Below are positions 1 through 6,195 of a stretch of 10,030 nt of DNA, one piece after another. Numbering within the stretch: position 1 is the first letter of the stretch; the number at the start of each line of letters is the position of its first letter. Under the pieces are notes generated by a model. That model saw only the letters and a program-made list of their open reading frames with translations, did no database searches and was not told where the DNA came from. This DNA comes from Mariprofundaceae bacterium. GTDB taxonomy: Bacteria; Pseudomonadota; Zetaproteobacteria; Mariprofundales; Mariprofundaceae. The DNA is taken from positions 1 to 10,030 of the forward strand of contig JAUZQS010000080.1 in assembly GCA_030950875.1 (NCBI GenBank). Reading direction: 5' to 3'. Position numbers and translations under genes: made by a program.

Positions 1-1
1 A

Positions 2-217
2 GTTCAAGCCAATAAAGAGGTCTCGGCACTTGTGGAAGAGTTTCGTGCCAAAGTGATTGATGAAGATTCAAAGCAATACACTATCATTGAGTTGACGGGG
101 AATGCCGATAAATTAAATGGCTTTCTTGAGAAGTTAAATCCGCTTGGAATTATCGAGATTACTCGCACAGGCCCCGTTGGCATGCGCCGTGGCTGCAAAG
201 GTTTTACCATCGAATAA
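2..217 (+). CDS. ilvN: acetolactate synthase small (regulatory) subunit, 3' end only
   Basis: Only the last 71 codons are in view; the frame is open at the left edge, so the start lies outside the window. The visible part looks like the C-terminal domain of IlvN/IlvH: a VxALVEEFRAKVID-like stretch, a YTIIELTGNADKLNGFL segment, then the family's closing pattern IIEITRTGPVGMRRG. In this family the small subunit binds the catalytic large subunit (IlvB/IlvI/IlvG) and gives valine feedback control of the first common step of isoleucine, valine and leucine synthesis, in the cytoplasm. ilvB would be expected upstream and ilvC downstream in many bacteria, but here the next gene is convergent, so this is the end of its transcription unit. 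I cannot separate ilvN from ilvH on so short a piece. The family call is fairly safe. Confidence 0.82.
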   Translation, partial: VQANKEVSALVEEFRAKVIDEDSKQYTIIELTGNADKLNGFLEKLNPLGIIEITRTGPVGMRRGCKGFTIE

Positions 218-245
218 GAAGTAGAGGGGGCTAGCGCTTCTTTTT
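217..245 (+). terminator. weak terminator-like hairpin after ilvN
   Basis: AGAAG (217-221) pairs with CTTCT (237-241), with a possible extra T-G pair at 222/236. A T-run at 241-245 follows directly on the plus strand. The loop is long (about 13 nt) and the stem short and GC-poor, so this would be a weak intrinsic terminator. It sits exactly at the convergent junction between ilvN and the minus-strand gene ending at 231, where a terminator is expected. The minus-strand direction has no U-tract after the stem. Confidence 0.35.
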
Positions 246-659
246 ACTGGCTGCCTTATTTATTTCGTCGAGAATCTTTTGAGGAAATAGAAAGTTCCCT
301 GCGGTGGTTTGTTCGTAGCCCCTCATTTCTAAATCAAAACCATTTTTATTAGCATATCCAAGCCAGCGTTTGGTTAATGAAGATGAACTACACCAATCGT
401 TTGAGGAGTACGCCTTCAACATGGTACAGGTATAGATAAACTTCCGCATCATCAAAGCATCATTATGAACAGCCCTTCTTTTGGGTGGATTATCCAACCA
501 CCGCGCATAGTTATCTGCCTTATCCTGCATATTAATTGTCCATTGGTTCATAGTTTCAGCCCATAGTCCAGATGGGAATACCATGATCATCGTCAAGGAC
601 ATCAATATCACTCTTAACTGTGCTTGGCCAATGCAAGACATCCATTGTTTTTTAAACAT
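231..659 (-). CDS. unrecognised small exported protein
   Basis: The protein has 142 residues from the ATG at 657-659. I prefer this to the in-frame GTG at 672-674 because AGGTGA (671-676) lies 11 nt before the ATG and would serve as its ribosome-binding site. The N-terminus has a basic start (FKKQW), a hydrophobic stretch (LRVILMSLTMIMVF) and a likely signal peptidase I site PSGLWA|ET near residue 34. The mature protein of about 108 residues is then soluble and probably periplasmic. It has two cysteines (about residues 78 and 90) that could form a disulphide, several tryptophans, and a basic C-terminus ending KKKR. I recognise no family or catalytic motif. It is the last gene on the strand of the ubiE-ubiJ-ubiB operon, 67 bp after ubiB, so it may be co-transcribed, but a promoter-like sequence sits in that gap. 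A role in ubiquinone synthesis cannot be claimed from position alone. Confidence 0.7.
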   Translation of the reverse strand: MFKKQWMSCIGQAQLRVILMSLTMIMVFPSGLWAETMNQWTINMQDKADNYARWLDNPPKRRAVHNDALMMRKFIYTCTMLKAYSSNDWCSSSSLTKRWLGYANKNGFDLEMRGYEQTTAGNFLFPQKILDEINKAASKKKR

Positions 660-665
660 AAGATT

Positions 666-694
666 ATTATTCACCTATTTCTTATCACAGTCAA
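666..694 (-). promoter_or_regulatory. possible sigma70 promoter for the small exported protein
   Basis: On the minus strand, TTGACT (694-689) is followed after 17 nt by AATAAT (671-666); each hexamer has five of six consensus bases. The predicted transcription start would fall at or next to the A of the ATG at 659. That would give a leaderless message lacking the AGGTGA site, which lies partly inside the -10 region. AT-rich DNA yields such matches by chance, so this is tentative. Confidence 0.3.
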
Positions 695-698
695 TCTA

Positions 699-717
699 CC
701 CAGCCGAGGGGGCTAGG
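699..717. other. GC-rich hairpin just downstream of ubiB
   Basis: CC(c)AGCC (699-705) pairs with GGCT(a)GG (711-717) across a 5-nt loop, with one internal mismatch. It lies 10-28 nt after the ubiB stop. No T-run follows on either strand, so it is not a standard intrinsic terminator. It could slow RNA decay or weaken read-through into the next gene. Confidence 0.35.
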
Positions 718-726
718 CAGATGAGC

Positions 727-2340
727 CTATCTTGCCCGTATAATCATCGTAATACCTGCCAGTAAGAACCCACTACCAACAAGTCCACCCCACTGGGCTG
801 CTTCGACCATACCCATACCATAAGCTGCAATTACTGCACCCCCACAAGCACTGAACAACGATCCCATTATAAGTAACACGTATGAAGGCCTTTGGTCTCG
901 CATGGTCTGGCTGGTGCTCTCAATGTGCTCAAATACAGATGCCATGCGTGACGGTAAGACCATCCAATCATGCAGCTGATCTTTAACATCATGCGCCATA
1001 AATTCAATTTGTGCCTTTGGCCCCATATGCTGCATCATCCACTTGGAAACAAGCGGTTTGGCTAGTTCCCAAATATTAACATCATCGGCCAACTCACGCG
1101 CAACGCCTTCAATGACCACCATAGTTTTTTGCAGTAATAACAATTCAGGTTGGGTTTCCATTTGGAAACGCTCCGTCACTGCAAACATGCATAATAATAA
1201 TTCAGCAATGGATATTTCACCCAATGGTCGGTTGAAAATCGGTACTGCAACTTCACGCAAGGCATCTTCAAAGGCGGAAATATTGGTATTACGCGGCACA
1301 TAGCCTGCTTCAATATGTACGATTGCCGCTCTACGATAATCACTACGCAAAAAGGCCAATAGCATATCTGCTAAATAACGCCGTGGGCGAACTTCCAAAC
1401 GTCCAACAATCCCAAAGTCCAAAAGAACAATATCGCCATTGGCAGCAACAAAAATATTGCCAGGATGCATATCAGCATGGAAATAACCATCCACAAACAC
1501 CATATGGAAAAACAATGTTGTGGCGCGCTCACACAGGTTTAACGTGTCATGCCCTGCAGCACGAAGTGCTTCGCGCTCATCAATCGGAATGCCTATAATG
1601 CGCTCACTGGTTAATACTTCTGTTTGAGTATAATCCCATAACACCTCAGGAACACGTACACCATCAAGTGATTTAAAATTCTCAGCAAAACGACTGGCAT
1701 GTGCGGCTTCAGCACGCAGATTCAGCTCACCGCGAATGCTTGTGGCAAACTCTTCAACCACACAGCATGCTTTTAAACGCTGATATTCAGGAAAATAACG
1801 CTCGAACATGGCTGCTAAAAGTCTTAAAATAGCCAAATCCGCTTCAATGGTTTTATGAATATGTGGGCGACGAACTTTAACAGCTACTTGGCGGCCACCA
1901 TGCAACTCTGCAAAATGCACTTGGGCAATAGAGGCGGCGGCAACAGCTTCCTTATCAAAGGATGCGTATAAACCATTTTTACCTGTTAATGGCTTTTTAA
2001 ATGTGCGTTCAATGACTTCCTGCACATGTTCAAACGGTGCTGGAGGAACAGCATCTTGTAGTTTCTTTAATTCCAGCGCGACTTCCAATGGCAATAAGTC
2101 GACACGCGTGGAAAGCATTTGCCCAAATTTAATAAATGTCGGACCAAGTTTTTCCAAAGCTTCACGTATCTGTGCGCCCAAATCCTGAGGCAACGTATCT
2201 TCGCGGAATAACTGAACCAACCAAGCATAAGGACGCAGTAAACGTAAACGCACTGCCATCGCGGCCATGCCGTGGCTGGTAAGAATATAACCAATACGAA
2301 ACAGGCGTAAATTACGACGAATCTTGCTAGGCAACCTCAT
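727..2340 (-). CDS. ubiB: UbiB, atypical kinase/ATPase of ubiquinone synthesis
   Basis: The 537 residues are close to the usual length (E. coli UbiB is about 546). The family signature is complete: KFGQ at 71-74 (the KxGQ motif), an alanine-rich nucleotide loop AVAAASIAQVH at 132-142, the lysine motif VAVKVRRP at 152-159, FHADMHPGN at 287-295 and the metal-binding LLDFG at 306-310. Two hydrophobic segments near the C-terminus (about 487-508 and 516-534) are the expected membrane anchor. UbiB-type proteins are ABC1/ADCK atypical kinases with ATPase activity. They are needed for ubiquinone synthesis, probably by helping extract or present lipid intermediates at the inner membrane. The start codon overlaps the ubiJ stop as ATGA (2337-2340), so translation is probably coupled to ubiJ. 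Nothing looks broken. Confidence 0.96.
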   Translation of the reverse strand: MRLPSKIRRNLRLFRIGYILTSHGMAAMAVRLRLLRPYAWLVQLFREDTLPQDLGAQIREALEKLGPTFIKFGQMLSTRVDLLPLEVALELKKLQDAVPPAPFEHVQEVIERTFKKPLTGKNGLYASFDKEAVAAASIAQVHFAELHGGRQVAVKVRRPHIHKTIEADLAILRLLAAMFERYFPEYQRLKACCVVEEFATSIRGELNLRAEAAHASRFAENFKSLDGVRVPEVLWDYTQTEVLTSERIIGIPIDEREALRAAGHDTLNLCERATTLFFHMVFVDGYFHADMHPGNIFVAANGDIVLLDFGIVGRLEVRPRRYLADMLLAFLRSDYRRAAIVHIEAGYVPRNTNISAFEDALREVAVPIFNRPLGEISIAELLLCMFAVTERFQMETQPELLLLQKTMVVIEGVARELADDVNIWELAKPLVSKWMMQHMGPKAQIEFMAHDVKDQLHDWMVLPSRMASVFEHIESTSQTMRDQRPSYVLLIMGSLFSACGGAVIAAYGMGMVEAAQWGGLVGSGFLLAGITMIIRAR

Positions 2341-3005
2341 GTGTTTTGCGGTGATTGCGATGTTTGCAAGGCATCACTTCGATGTTCTAAACGTGTTGTT
2401 TTACCTTTTAATTTACTCACTTGATGGGATAACTGTTCAACACCTGCTTGCCATGCCTGTAAGCGTTGCTGATCGGGCATTTGCATGTTTTTCAAACAAT
2501 CTTGTAATACATCTTTGGATGTTGCAGAAACTTTGGCCTCTGCTGCCACCAATGCATGTGCAGCTTTGGCAACACGCGTGCCGAAAAAGTCGCCAAATAT
2601 GGCGCGCAATTCGCGCTCCCAGTCCAAATCAGCTGCAGCTAAAAGCTTTTTAAACCGTAACATAGCTTCCGAATCGCCCGACAATTTCAACACCTGCTGA
2701 AAAACCAAATCATCAGGGTCTTCTTTGGCAAAGCACATACGCGCAAAACCAGATGTACTTGCTTCAATCCGCACATCAGCTTCATCAGAATGCTTAGCAT
2801 GCACCCATGTCCGTCCTGATTTGAAACCTAAAAACATCACCGCATTCGTGTCGGTAACATGAATACGAAATACTTTATGATTTAAACCATCCAAGTGTTC
2901 ATTTAAACGCGCATCACGCGAAAATGCCAAGTCCAAGACCGAAGACATCACCACGCACTGTACAGGCAGAGGAATCAAACGCAGGGGTAAAAACATGACA
3001 CTCAT
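2337..3005 (-). CDS. ubiJ: UbiJ, SCP2-domain ubiquinone biosynthesis accessory protein
   Basis: The protein has 222 residues against about 200 for E. coli UbiJ. The N-terminal half (about 20-130) looks like an SCP2 sterol-carrier-like domain and contains the family-typical region LKLSGDSEAMLRFKKLL, followed by DLDWERELRAIFGDFFGTRVA, which matches the D-W-E-x-x-L...GD pattern of UbiJ. The last 70 residues are charged and probably helical or coiled coil (QQRLQAWQAGVEQLSHQV and after), as usual for this family. UbiJ binds ubiquinone-precursor lipids and, with UbiK, supports the soluble Ubi complex that carries out the last hydroxylation and methylation steps. The start overlaps the ubiE stop as ATGA (3002-3005) and the stop overlaps the ubiB start as ATGA, so it is locked between its partners. 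Weak primary conservation of this family makes context an important part of the call. Confidence 0.88.
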   Translation of the reverse strand: MSVMFLPLRLIPLPVQCVVMSSVLDLAFSRDARLNEHLDGLNHKVFRIHVTDTNAVMFLGFKSGRTWVHAKHSDEADVRIEASTSGFARMCFAKEDPDDLVFQQVLKLSGDSEAMLRFKKLLAAADLDWERELRAIFGDFFGTRVAKAAHALVAAEAKVSATSKDVLQDCLKNMQMPDQQRLQAWQAGVEQLSHQVSKLKGKTTRLEHRSDALQTSQSPQNT

Positions 3006-3760
3006 ACTTTATAACCTCGGTGCAATGCAACCACGCCGCCTGCCATATTTTCATGGCGTACCAAATCAAACCCTGCTTTTTCAATCATGCGCTCAAAACG
3101 CTGCTGATCTGGAAAACGGCGAATAGACTCAACCAAATACTGGTAAGACTCGCGATCACCTGTAATCAACTCACCCAACGCGGGAATAACATTAAAAGAA
3201 TAAGCATCATACACCACGTCTAACAATGGCAACACAGGCTTGGAAAATTCAAGGCACATAAACTGCCCGCCTGGTTTTAAAACACGATAAAACTCTGCCA
3301 AGCCCGCATCAATATCGACAAAATTTCGAATGCCAAATGCAATCGTCACAGAATCAAAACTGTTATCGGCAAACGGAAGTTTTGTGCCATCGGACTGAAT
3401 GCAGTCGGCAGTTCCTGGCAAATAACCTTCATCAACAACCCTGCGCGCACCTTCTGCCAGCATGGGAGCATTCAAGTCGGTCAACACAACACGTCCTTGC
3501 TGTTGATTGTTTTTGCGCATTTTCTTGAGAAGCCCAATGGCGATATCACCCGAGCCTGCAGCAACATCCAAGGCCACACTATCAGAGCGTACTGATGACA
3601 TGGAAAGCATACGACATTTCCATAAACGGTGCATGCCAGCGCTCATGGCATCGTTCATCATGTCATATTTGCTCGCTACCGATGAAAATACACCCATAAC
3701 TTTGCCCGCTTTTTCATTTACGGCGACGGTTTCATAACCAAAATGTGTTTGCTGATTCAT
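3002..3760 (-). CDS. ubiE: UbiE, demethylmenaquinone/2-methoxy-6-polyprenyl-benzoquinol C-methyltransferase
   Basis: UbiE uses S-adenosylmethionine to methylate the quinone ring in ubiquinone synthesis, and demethylmenaquinone in menaquinone makers. I start it at the ATG at 3758-3760 (252 residues), because the protein then opens MNQQTHFGYETV, matching THFGFQTV of E. coli UbiE (251 residues). The open frame goes back to an ATG at 3838, but those 26 extra residues are not family-like. Visible motifs: FSSVASKYDMMNDAMS...HRLWK (25-48), SAM-binding motif I LDVAAGSGD (64-72), FGIRNFVD (142-149), RVLKPGG (159-165), EFSKP (171-175), DAYSFNVIP (185-193) and the family ending AGGVVALHRGYK. No clear Shine-Dalgarno precedes the chosen ATG. 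It is the first gene of the ubiE-ubiJ-ubiB operon. Confidence 0.95.
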   Translation of the reverse strand: MNQQTHFGYETVAVNEKAGKVMGVFSSVASKYDMMNDAMSAGMHRLWKCRMLSMSSVRSDSVALDVAAGSGDIAIGLLKKMRKNNQQQGRVVLTDLNAPMLAEGARRVVDEGYLPGTADCIQSDGTKLPFADNSFDSVTIAFGIRNFVDIDAGLAEFYRVLKPGGQFMCLEFSKPVLPLLDVVYDAYSFNVIPALGELITGDRESYQYLVESIRRFPDQQRFERMIEKAGFDLVRHENMAGGVVALHRGYKV

Positions 3761-3813
3761 GGCAAGCAAGCTAACAGCCGCTTGACCTAAGCTCCAGAAA
3801 ACCACGTTATGAC

Positions 3814-3835
3814 TGTGTATAAGCTGTGTGTAAAA
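3814..3835 (-). promoter_or_regulatory. pair of DnaA-box-like sites upstream of ubiE
   Basis: On the minus strand, TTATACACA (3822-3814) and TTTTACACA (3835-3827) both fit the relaxed DnaA-box consensus TTWTNCACA, in the same orientation and 13 bp apart. They lie between ubiE and the nrdJ promoter. DnaA is known to bind near the nrdAB promoter of E. coli, so a replication-linked control of nrdJ, ubiE or both is possible. Nine-base matches also occur by chance in AT-rich DNA; the tandem arrangement is what makes them worth noting. TTTACA within the second box, followed after 17 nt by CATAAC, could also act as a poor ubiE promoter. Confidence 0.4.
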
Positions 3836-3871
3836 CATGTATAAATGGTGGATGGATTGTGCAGTGATACC

Positions 3872-3886
3872 ACTACAGCATGTAGT
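3872..3886. repeat. inverted repeat upstream of the nrdJ promoter
   Basis: ACTACA (3872-3877) and TGTAGT (3881-3886) form a perfect 6-bp inverted repeat around a 3-base centre. Its centre is about 30 bp upstream of the centre of the NrdR-box candidate. NrdR usually binds two boxes about three helical turns apart, so this could be a degenerate second box, but it fits the box consensus poorly. Confidence 0.3.
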
Positions 3887-3895
3887 TAAATTTAT

Positions 3896-3923
3896 TTGAC
3901 ACCCAAGATATAGTGTCTACACT
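3896..3923 (+). promoter_or_regulatory. sigma70-type promoter of nrdJab
   Basis: The -35 element is a perfect TTGACA (3896-3901). After 16 bp comes TACACT (3918-3923), which keeps the important TA...T of the -10 element. Transcription would start near 3930, giving an untranslated leader of about 109 nt before the nrdJa start at 4039. No other promoter as good is visible in the 200 bp before nrdJa. Confidence 0.6.
3901..3916 (+). promoter_or_regulatory. NrdR box between the -35 and -10 of nrdJab
   Basis: ACCCAAGATATAGTGT matches the published NrdR consensus ACACWAYATATWGTGT at 14 of 16 positions (mismatches at positions 3 and 7). NrdR is the ATP/dATP-sensing zinc-finger and ATP-cone repressor of ribonucleotide reductase genes. 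The box overlaps the last base of the -35 element and fills almost all the spacer, an ideal place for repression. It stands just upstream of the reductase operon, which supports the reading. Confidence 0.62.
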
Positions 3924-3935
3924 TGGCAGCAAGTG
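3920..3935. repeat. perfect inverted repeat over the nrdJ transcription start
   Basis: CACTTG (3920-3925) and CAAGTG (3930-3935) are perfect 6-bp arms around GCAG. The repeat covers half of the -10 element and the predicted start point, so it may be a second operator. It does not resemble an NrdR box and I do not recognise the factor. Confidence 0.35.
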
Positions 3936-3946
3936 ATTCATTCGAT

Positions 3947-3974
3947 GTTGTTAATTTCATTTAATTATAACAAC
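3947..3974. repeat. AT-rich inverted repeat in the nrdJa leader
   Basis: GTTGTTA (3947-3953) and TAACAAC (3968-3974) are exact inverse complements. Allowing a two-base bulge, the stem extends through AATT on both sides to leave a loop of about 6 nt. In the message this would be an AU-rich hairpin early in the leader; in DNA it could be an operator. Confidence 0.35.
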
Positions 3975-4038
3975 AGCTTACGCTGATAAACTACACCTGT
4001 TTTCAGTTTTTATTGAATACCGCATGGAGATTACCTAT

Positions 4039-6195
4039 ATGAGTTCGCAATTTCAGTCCTCTGCTGTACAAGCCTCAGTTTCTGAACAAAAAATTGCCTT
4101 GCAGCCAGCCAGTGCAGATATTTGGGATGTTAAATACCGCTTAAAAAACAAAGCTGGTGAAGCAGTTGATACCTCGCTTGCTGATACTTGGAGCCGTGTT
4201 GCCAAAGCACTGGCAAATGTCGAAGAATCGGGCAAACGGGAATATTGGCACAATCGCTTTGTGTGGGCTTTGGCGCACGGAGCTATTCCTGCTGGGCGGA
4301 TCATGTCCAATGCGGGTGCAGAAGCATACAAACCTGCGACATCAACGATTAACTGCACAGTTTCAGGCACGGTTCCAGATTCGATGGATGGTATTTTGTC
4401 GATGGTGAAAGAGGCAGGGCTAACCCTTAAAGCAGGCTGCGGCATTGGTTATGAATTTTCTACGTTACGACCAAGAGGGGCTTATGTCACTGGCGCGGGT
4501 GCCTATACTTCTGGGCCTTTATCGTTCATGGATATTTATGATAAAATGTGCTTCACCGTGTCCTCTGCAGGTGGTCGTCGTGGCGCACAAATGGGTACAT
4601 TCGACATCTCGCATCCTGATGTGATTGATTTTATTAAAGCCAAGCGTGAAGACGGGCGTTTGCGTCAATTTAATCTTTCGTGCTTGATTACCAAAGATTT
4701 TATGGATGCTGTGAAAAATGATACTGATTGGGATTTGGTGTTTCCAGCCAGTCAATCTGAAATTGATGATTCAGAAAATACCATTGTGTGGCGTCATTTG
4801 CCGCACTTCAAACAAAATATCATTCGCAATGATAAGAGTGAGATCGCCTGTAAAGTTTATCGCACGATTAAGGCACAGCGTTTGTGGGATACCATCATGG
4901 CATCAACCTATGATTATGCAGAGCCTGGCTTCATTCTAATTGATGAAGTGAATGATAAAAACAACAACTGGTTTTGCGAAGATGTTCGGGCCACCAATCC
5001 TTGTGGCGAACAGCCATTGCCACCGTATGGCGCATGCCTGCTTGGTTCAGTAAACTTAACCAAATTCGTAAAAAATCCATTTACAGATACTGCTGAATTT
5101 GATTGGGATACGTATCGTGAAGTGGTCGCTATTTTCACACGTATGCTTGATAATGTTGTTGAAATTAATGGCCTTCCACTCGAGAAACAGCGCAATGAGC
5201 TTATTTCAAAACGTCGCCATGGCATGGGCTTTCTTGGCCTAGGCTCTACGCTTACCATGATGGGCTGCAAATATGGTTCAGCTAAATCGTTGGATTTTAC
5301 TGAACAAGTATCCTACGAATTGGCACGCACTGGTTTCGAAACTGGGTTGCAATTGGGTGAAGAAAAAGGCGTTGCCCCCATCATGAATGAAGACATAAAA
5401 ATCACCACTGAAATCATGGCCAAACGCCCTGAAATGGCGGCGGATGGCATTCAAATCGGCGATAAAATAAAAGCGCGTATTTTGTGGGCAAAGTATTCTA
5501 GTTATATGCAGCAATTCGCACAAACTGATAACCCAGAAGATAAAATATTGCTTGAAGCCTTGATCGAAAAAGGCTGCCGCTTTACCCATCATTCATCAAT
5601 TGCACCAACAGGTACAATTTCACTAAGCTTGGCAAACAATGCTTCTAACGGCATTGAGCCATCATTTGCTCATCATTATGCACGCAATGTGATTCGTGAA
5701 GGCAAAAAATCCAAAGAAAAAATTGATGTTTTCTCCTATGAACTACTGGCATATCGCACATTCATCAATGCCGATGCCATGCCATTTAGTGAGGATGCGG
5801 ATAAACAATTACCTGATTATTTCATCTCTGCAGATGCTGTCACACCCAAGCAACATGTGGATATTCAGGCTGCGGCACAGCGATGGGTCGATTCATCCAT
5901 TTCTAAAACTGCCAATGTACCGACTGATTTCCCATATGAAGATTTTAAAGATATTTATATGTATGCCTATGATAAAGGCTTAAAAGGTTGCACAACTTTC
6001 CGCTTTAACCCTGAAGTATTCCAAGGCGTATTGGTGAAAGAAGAAGACTTGGAAAAGACCACATACAGGTTCACTTTGGATGATGGCACAGTCGTTGAAG
6101 CCAAAGGTAATGAAGAAATTGAATATGATGGTGAAATGCATACCGCTGCCAACTTATTTGATGCCCTTAAAGAAGGCTATTACGGTAAATTTTAG
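4039..6195 (+). CDS. nrdJa: NrdJa, catalytic part of a split class II (adenosylcobalamin-dependent) ribonucleotide reductase
   Basis: This cytoplasmic enzyme reduces ribonucleotides to deoxyribonucleotides with a radical derived from adenosylcobalamin, without needing oxygen. I start it at ATG 4039 (718 residues) because GGAG (4026-4029) lies 9 nt upstream; the in-frame ATG at 4024 has no ribosome-binding site. Key residues are visible: the redox pair C106 (INCTVSG) and C215 (FNLSC), the radical-site NPCGEQ at 320-325 with C322 and E324, and the substrate-phosphate loop PTGTIS at 523-528. I see no ATP-cone at the N-terminus; the first 30 or so residues look unstructured. The protein stops at ...KEGYYGKF, without the C-terminal cysteine tail of single-chain class II enzymes; that part is carried by nrdJb downstream. 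The arrangement matches the NrdJa/NrdJb enzyme of Pseudomonas aeruginosa. The NrdR box upstream fits normal reductase control. Confidence 0.93.
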   Translation: MSSQFQSSAVQASVSEQKIALQPASADIWDVKYRLKNKAGEAVDTSLADTWSRVAKALANVEESGKREYWHNRFVWALAHGAIPAGRIMSNAGAEAYKPATSTINCTVSGTVPDSMDGILSMVKEAGLTLKAGCGIGYEFSTLRPRGAYVTGAGAYTSGPLSFMDIYDKMCFTVSSAGGRRGAQMGTFDISHPDVIDFIKAKREDGRLRQFNLSCLITKDFMDAVKNDTDWDLVFPASQSEIDDSENTIVWRHLPHFKQNIIRNDKSEIACKVYRTIKAQRLWDTIMASTYDYAEPGFILIDEVNDKNNNWFCEDVRATNPCGEQPLPPYGACLLGSVNLTKFVKNPFTDTAEFDWDTYREVVAIFTRMLDNVVEINGLPLEKQRNELISKRRHGMGFLGLGSTLTMMGCKYGSAKSLDFTEQVSYELARTGFETGLQLGEEKGVAPIMNEDIKITTEIMAKRPEMAADGIQIGDKIKARILWAKYSSYMQQFAQTDNPEDKILLEALIEKGCRFTHHSSIAPTGTISLSLANNASNGIEPSFAHHYARNVIREGKKSKEKIDVFSYELLAYRTFINADAMPFSEDADKQLPDYFISADAVTPKQHVDIQAAAQRWVDSSISKTANVPTDFPYEDFKDIYMYAYDKGLKGCTTFRFNPEVFQGVLVKEEDLEKTTYRFTLDDGTVVEAKGNEEIEYDGEMHTAANLFDALKEGYYGKF

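Noticed and set aside
1043..1598. Plus-strand frames inside ubiB
   Set aside because: They are antisense to a full-length conserved gene, have low-complexity composition and no ribosome-binding sites.
3761..3838. Longer UbiE start at ATG 3838
   Set aside because: The extra 26 residues do not resemble the family, and the shorter start gives the standard N-terminus THFGYETV and the standard length.
4024..4038. NrdJa start at ATG 4024
   Set aside because: No ribosome-binding site precedes it, whereas GGAG at 4026-4029 is well placed for the ATG at 4039.
4053..5592. Minus-strand frames inside nrdJa
   Set aside because: They lie opposite a highly conserved catalytic gene and have no family resemblance, so they are shadow frames.
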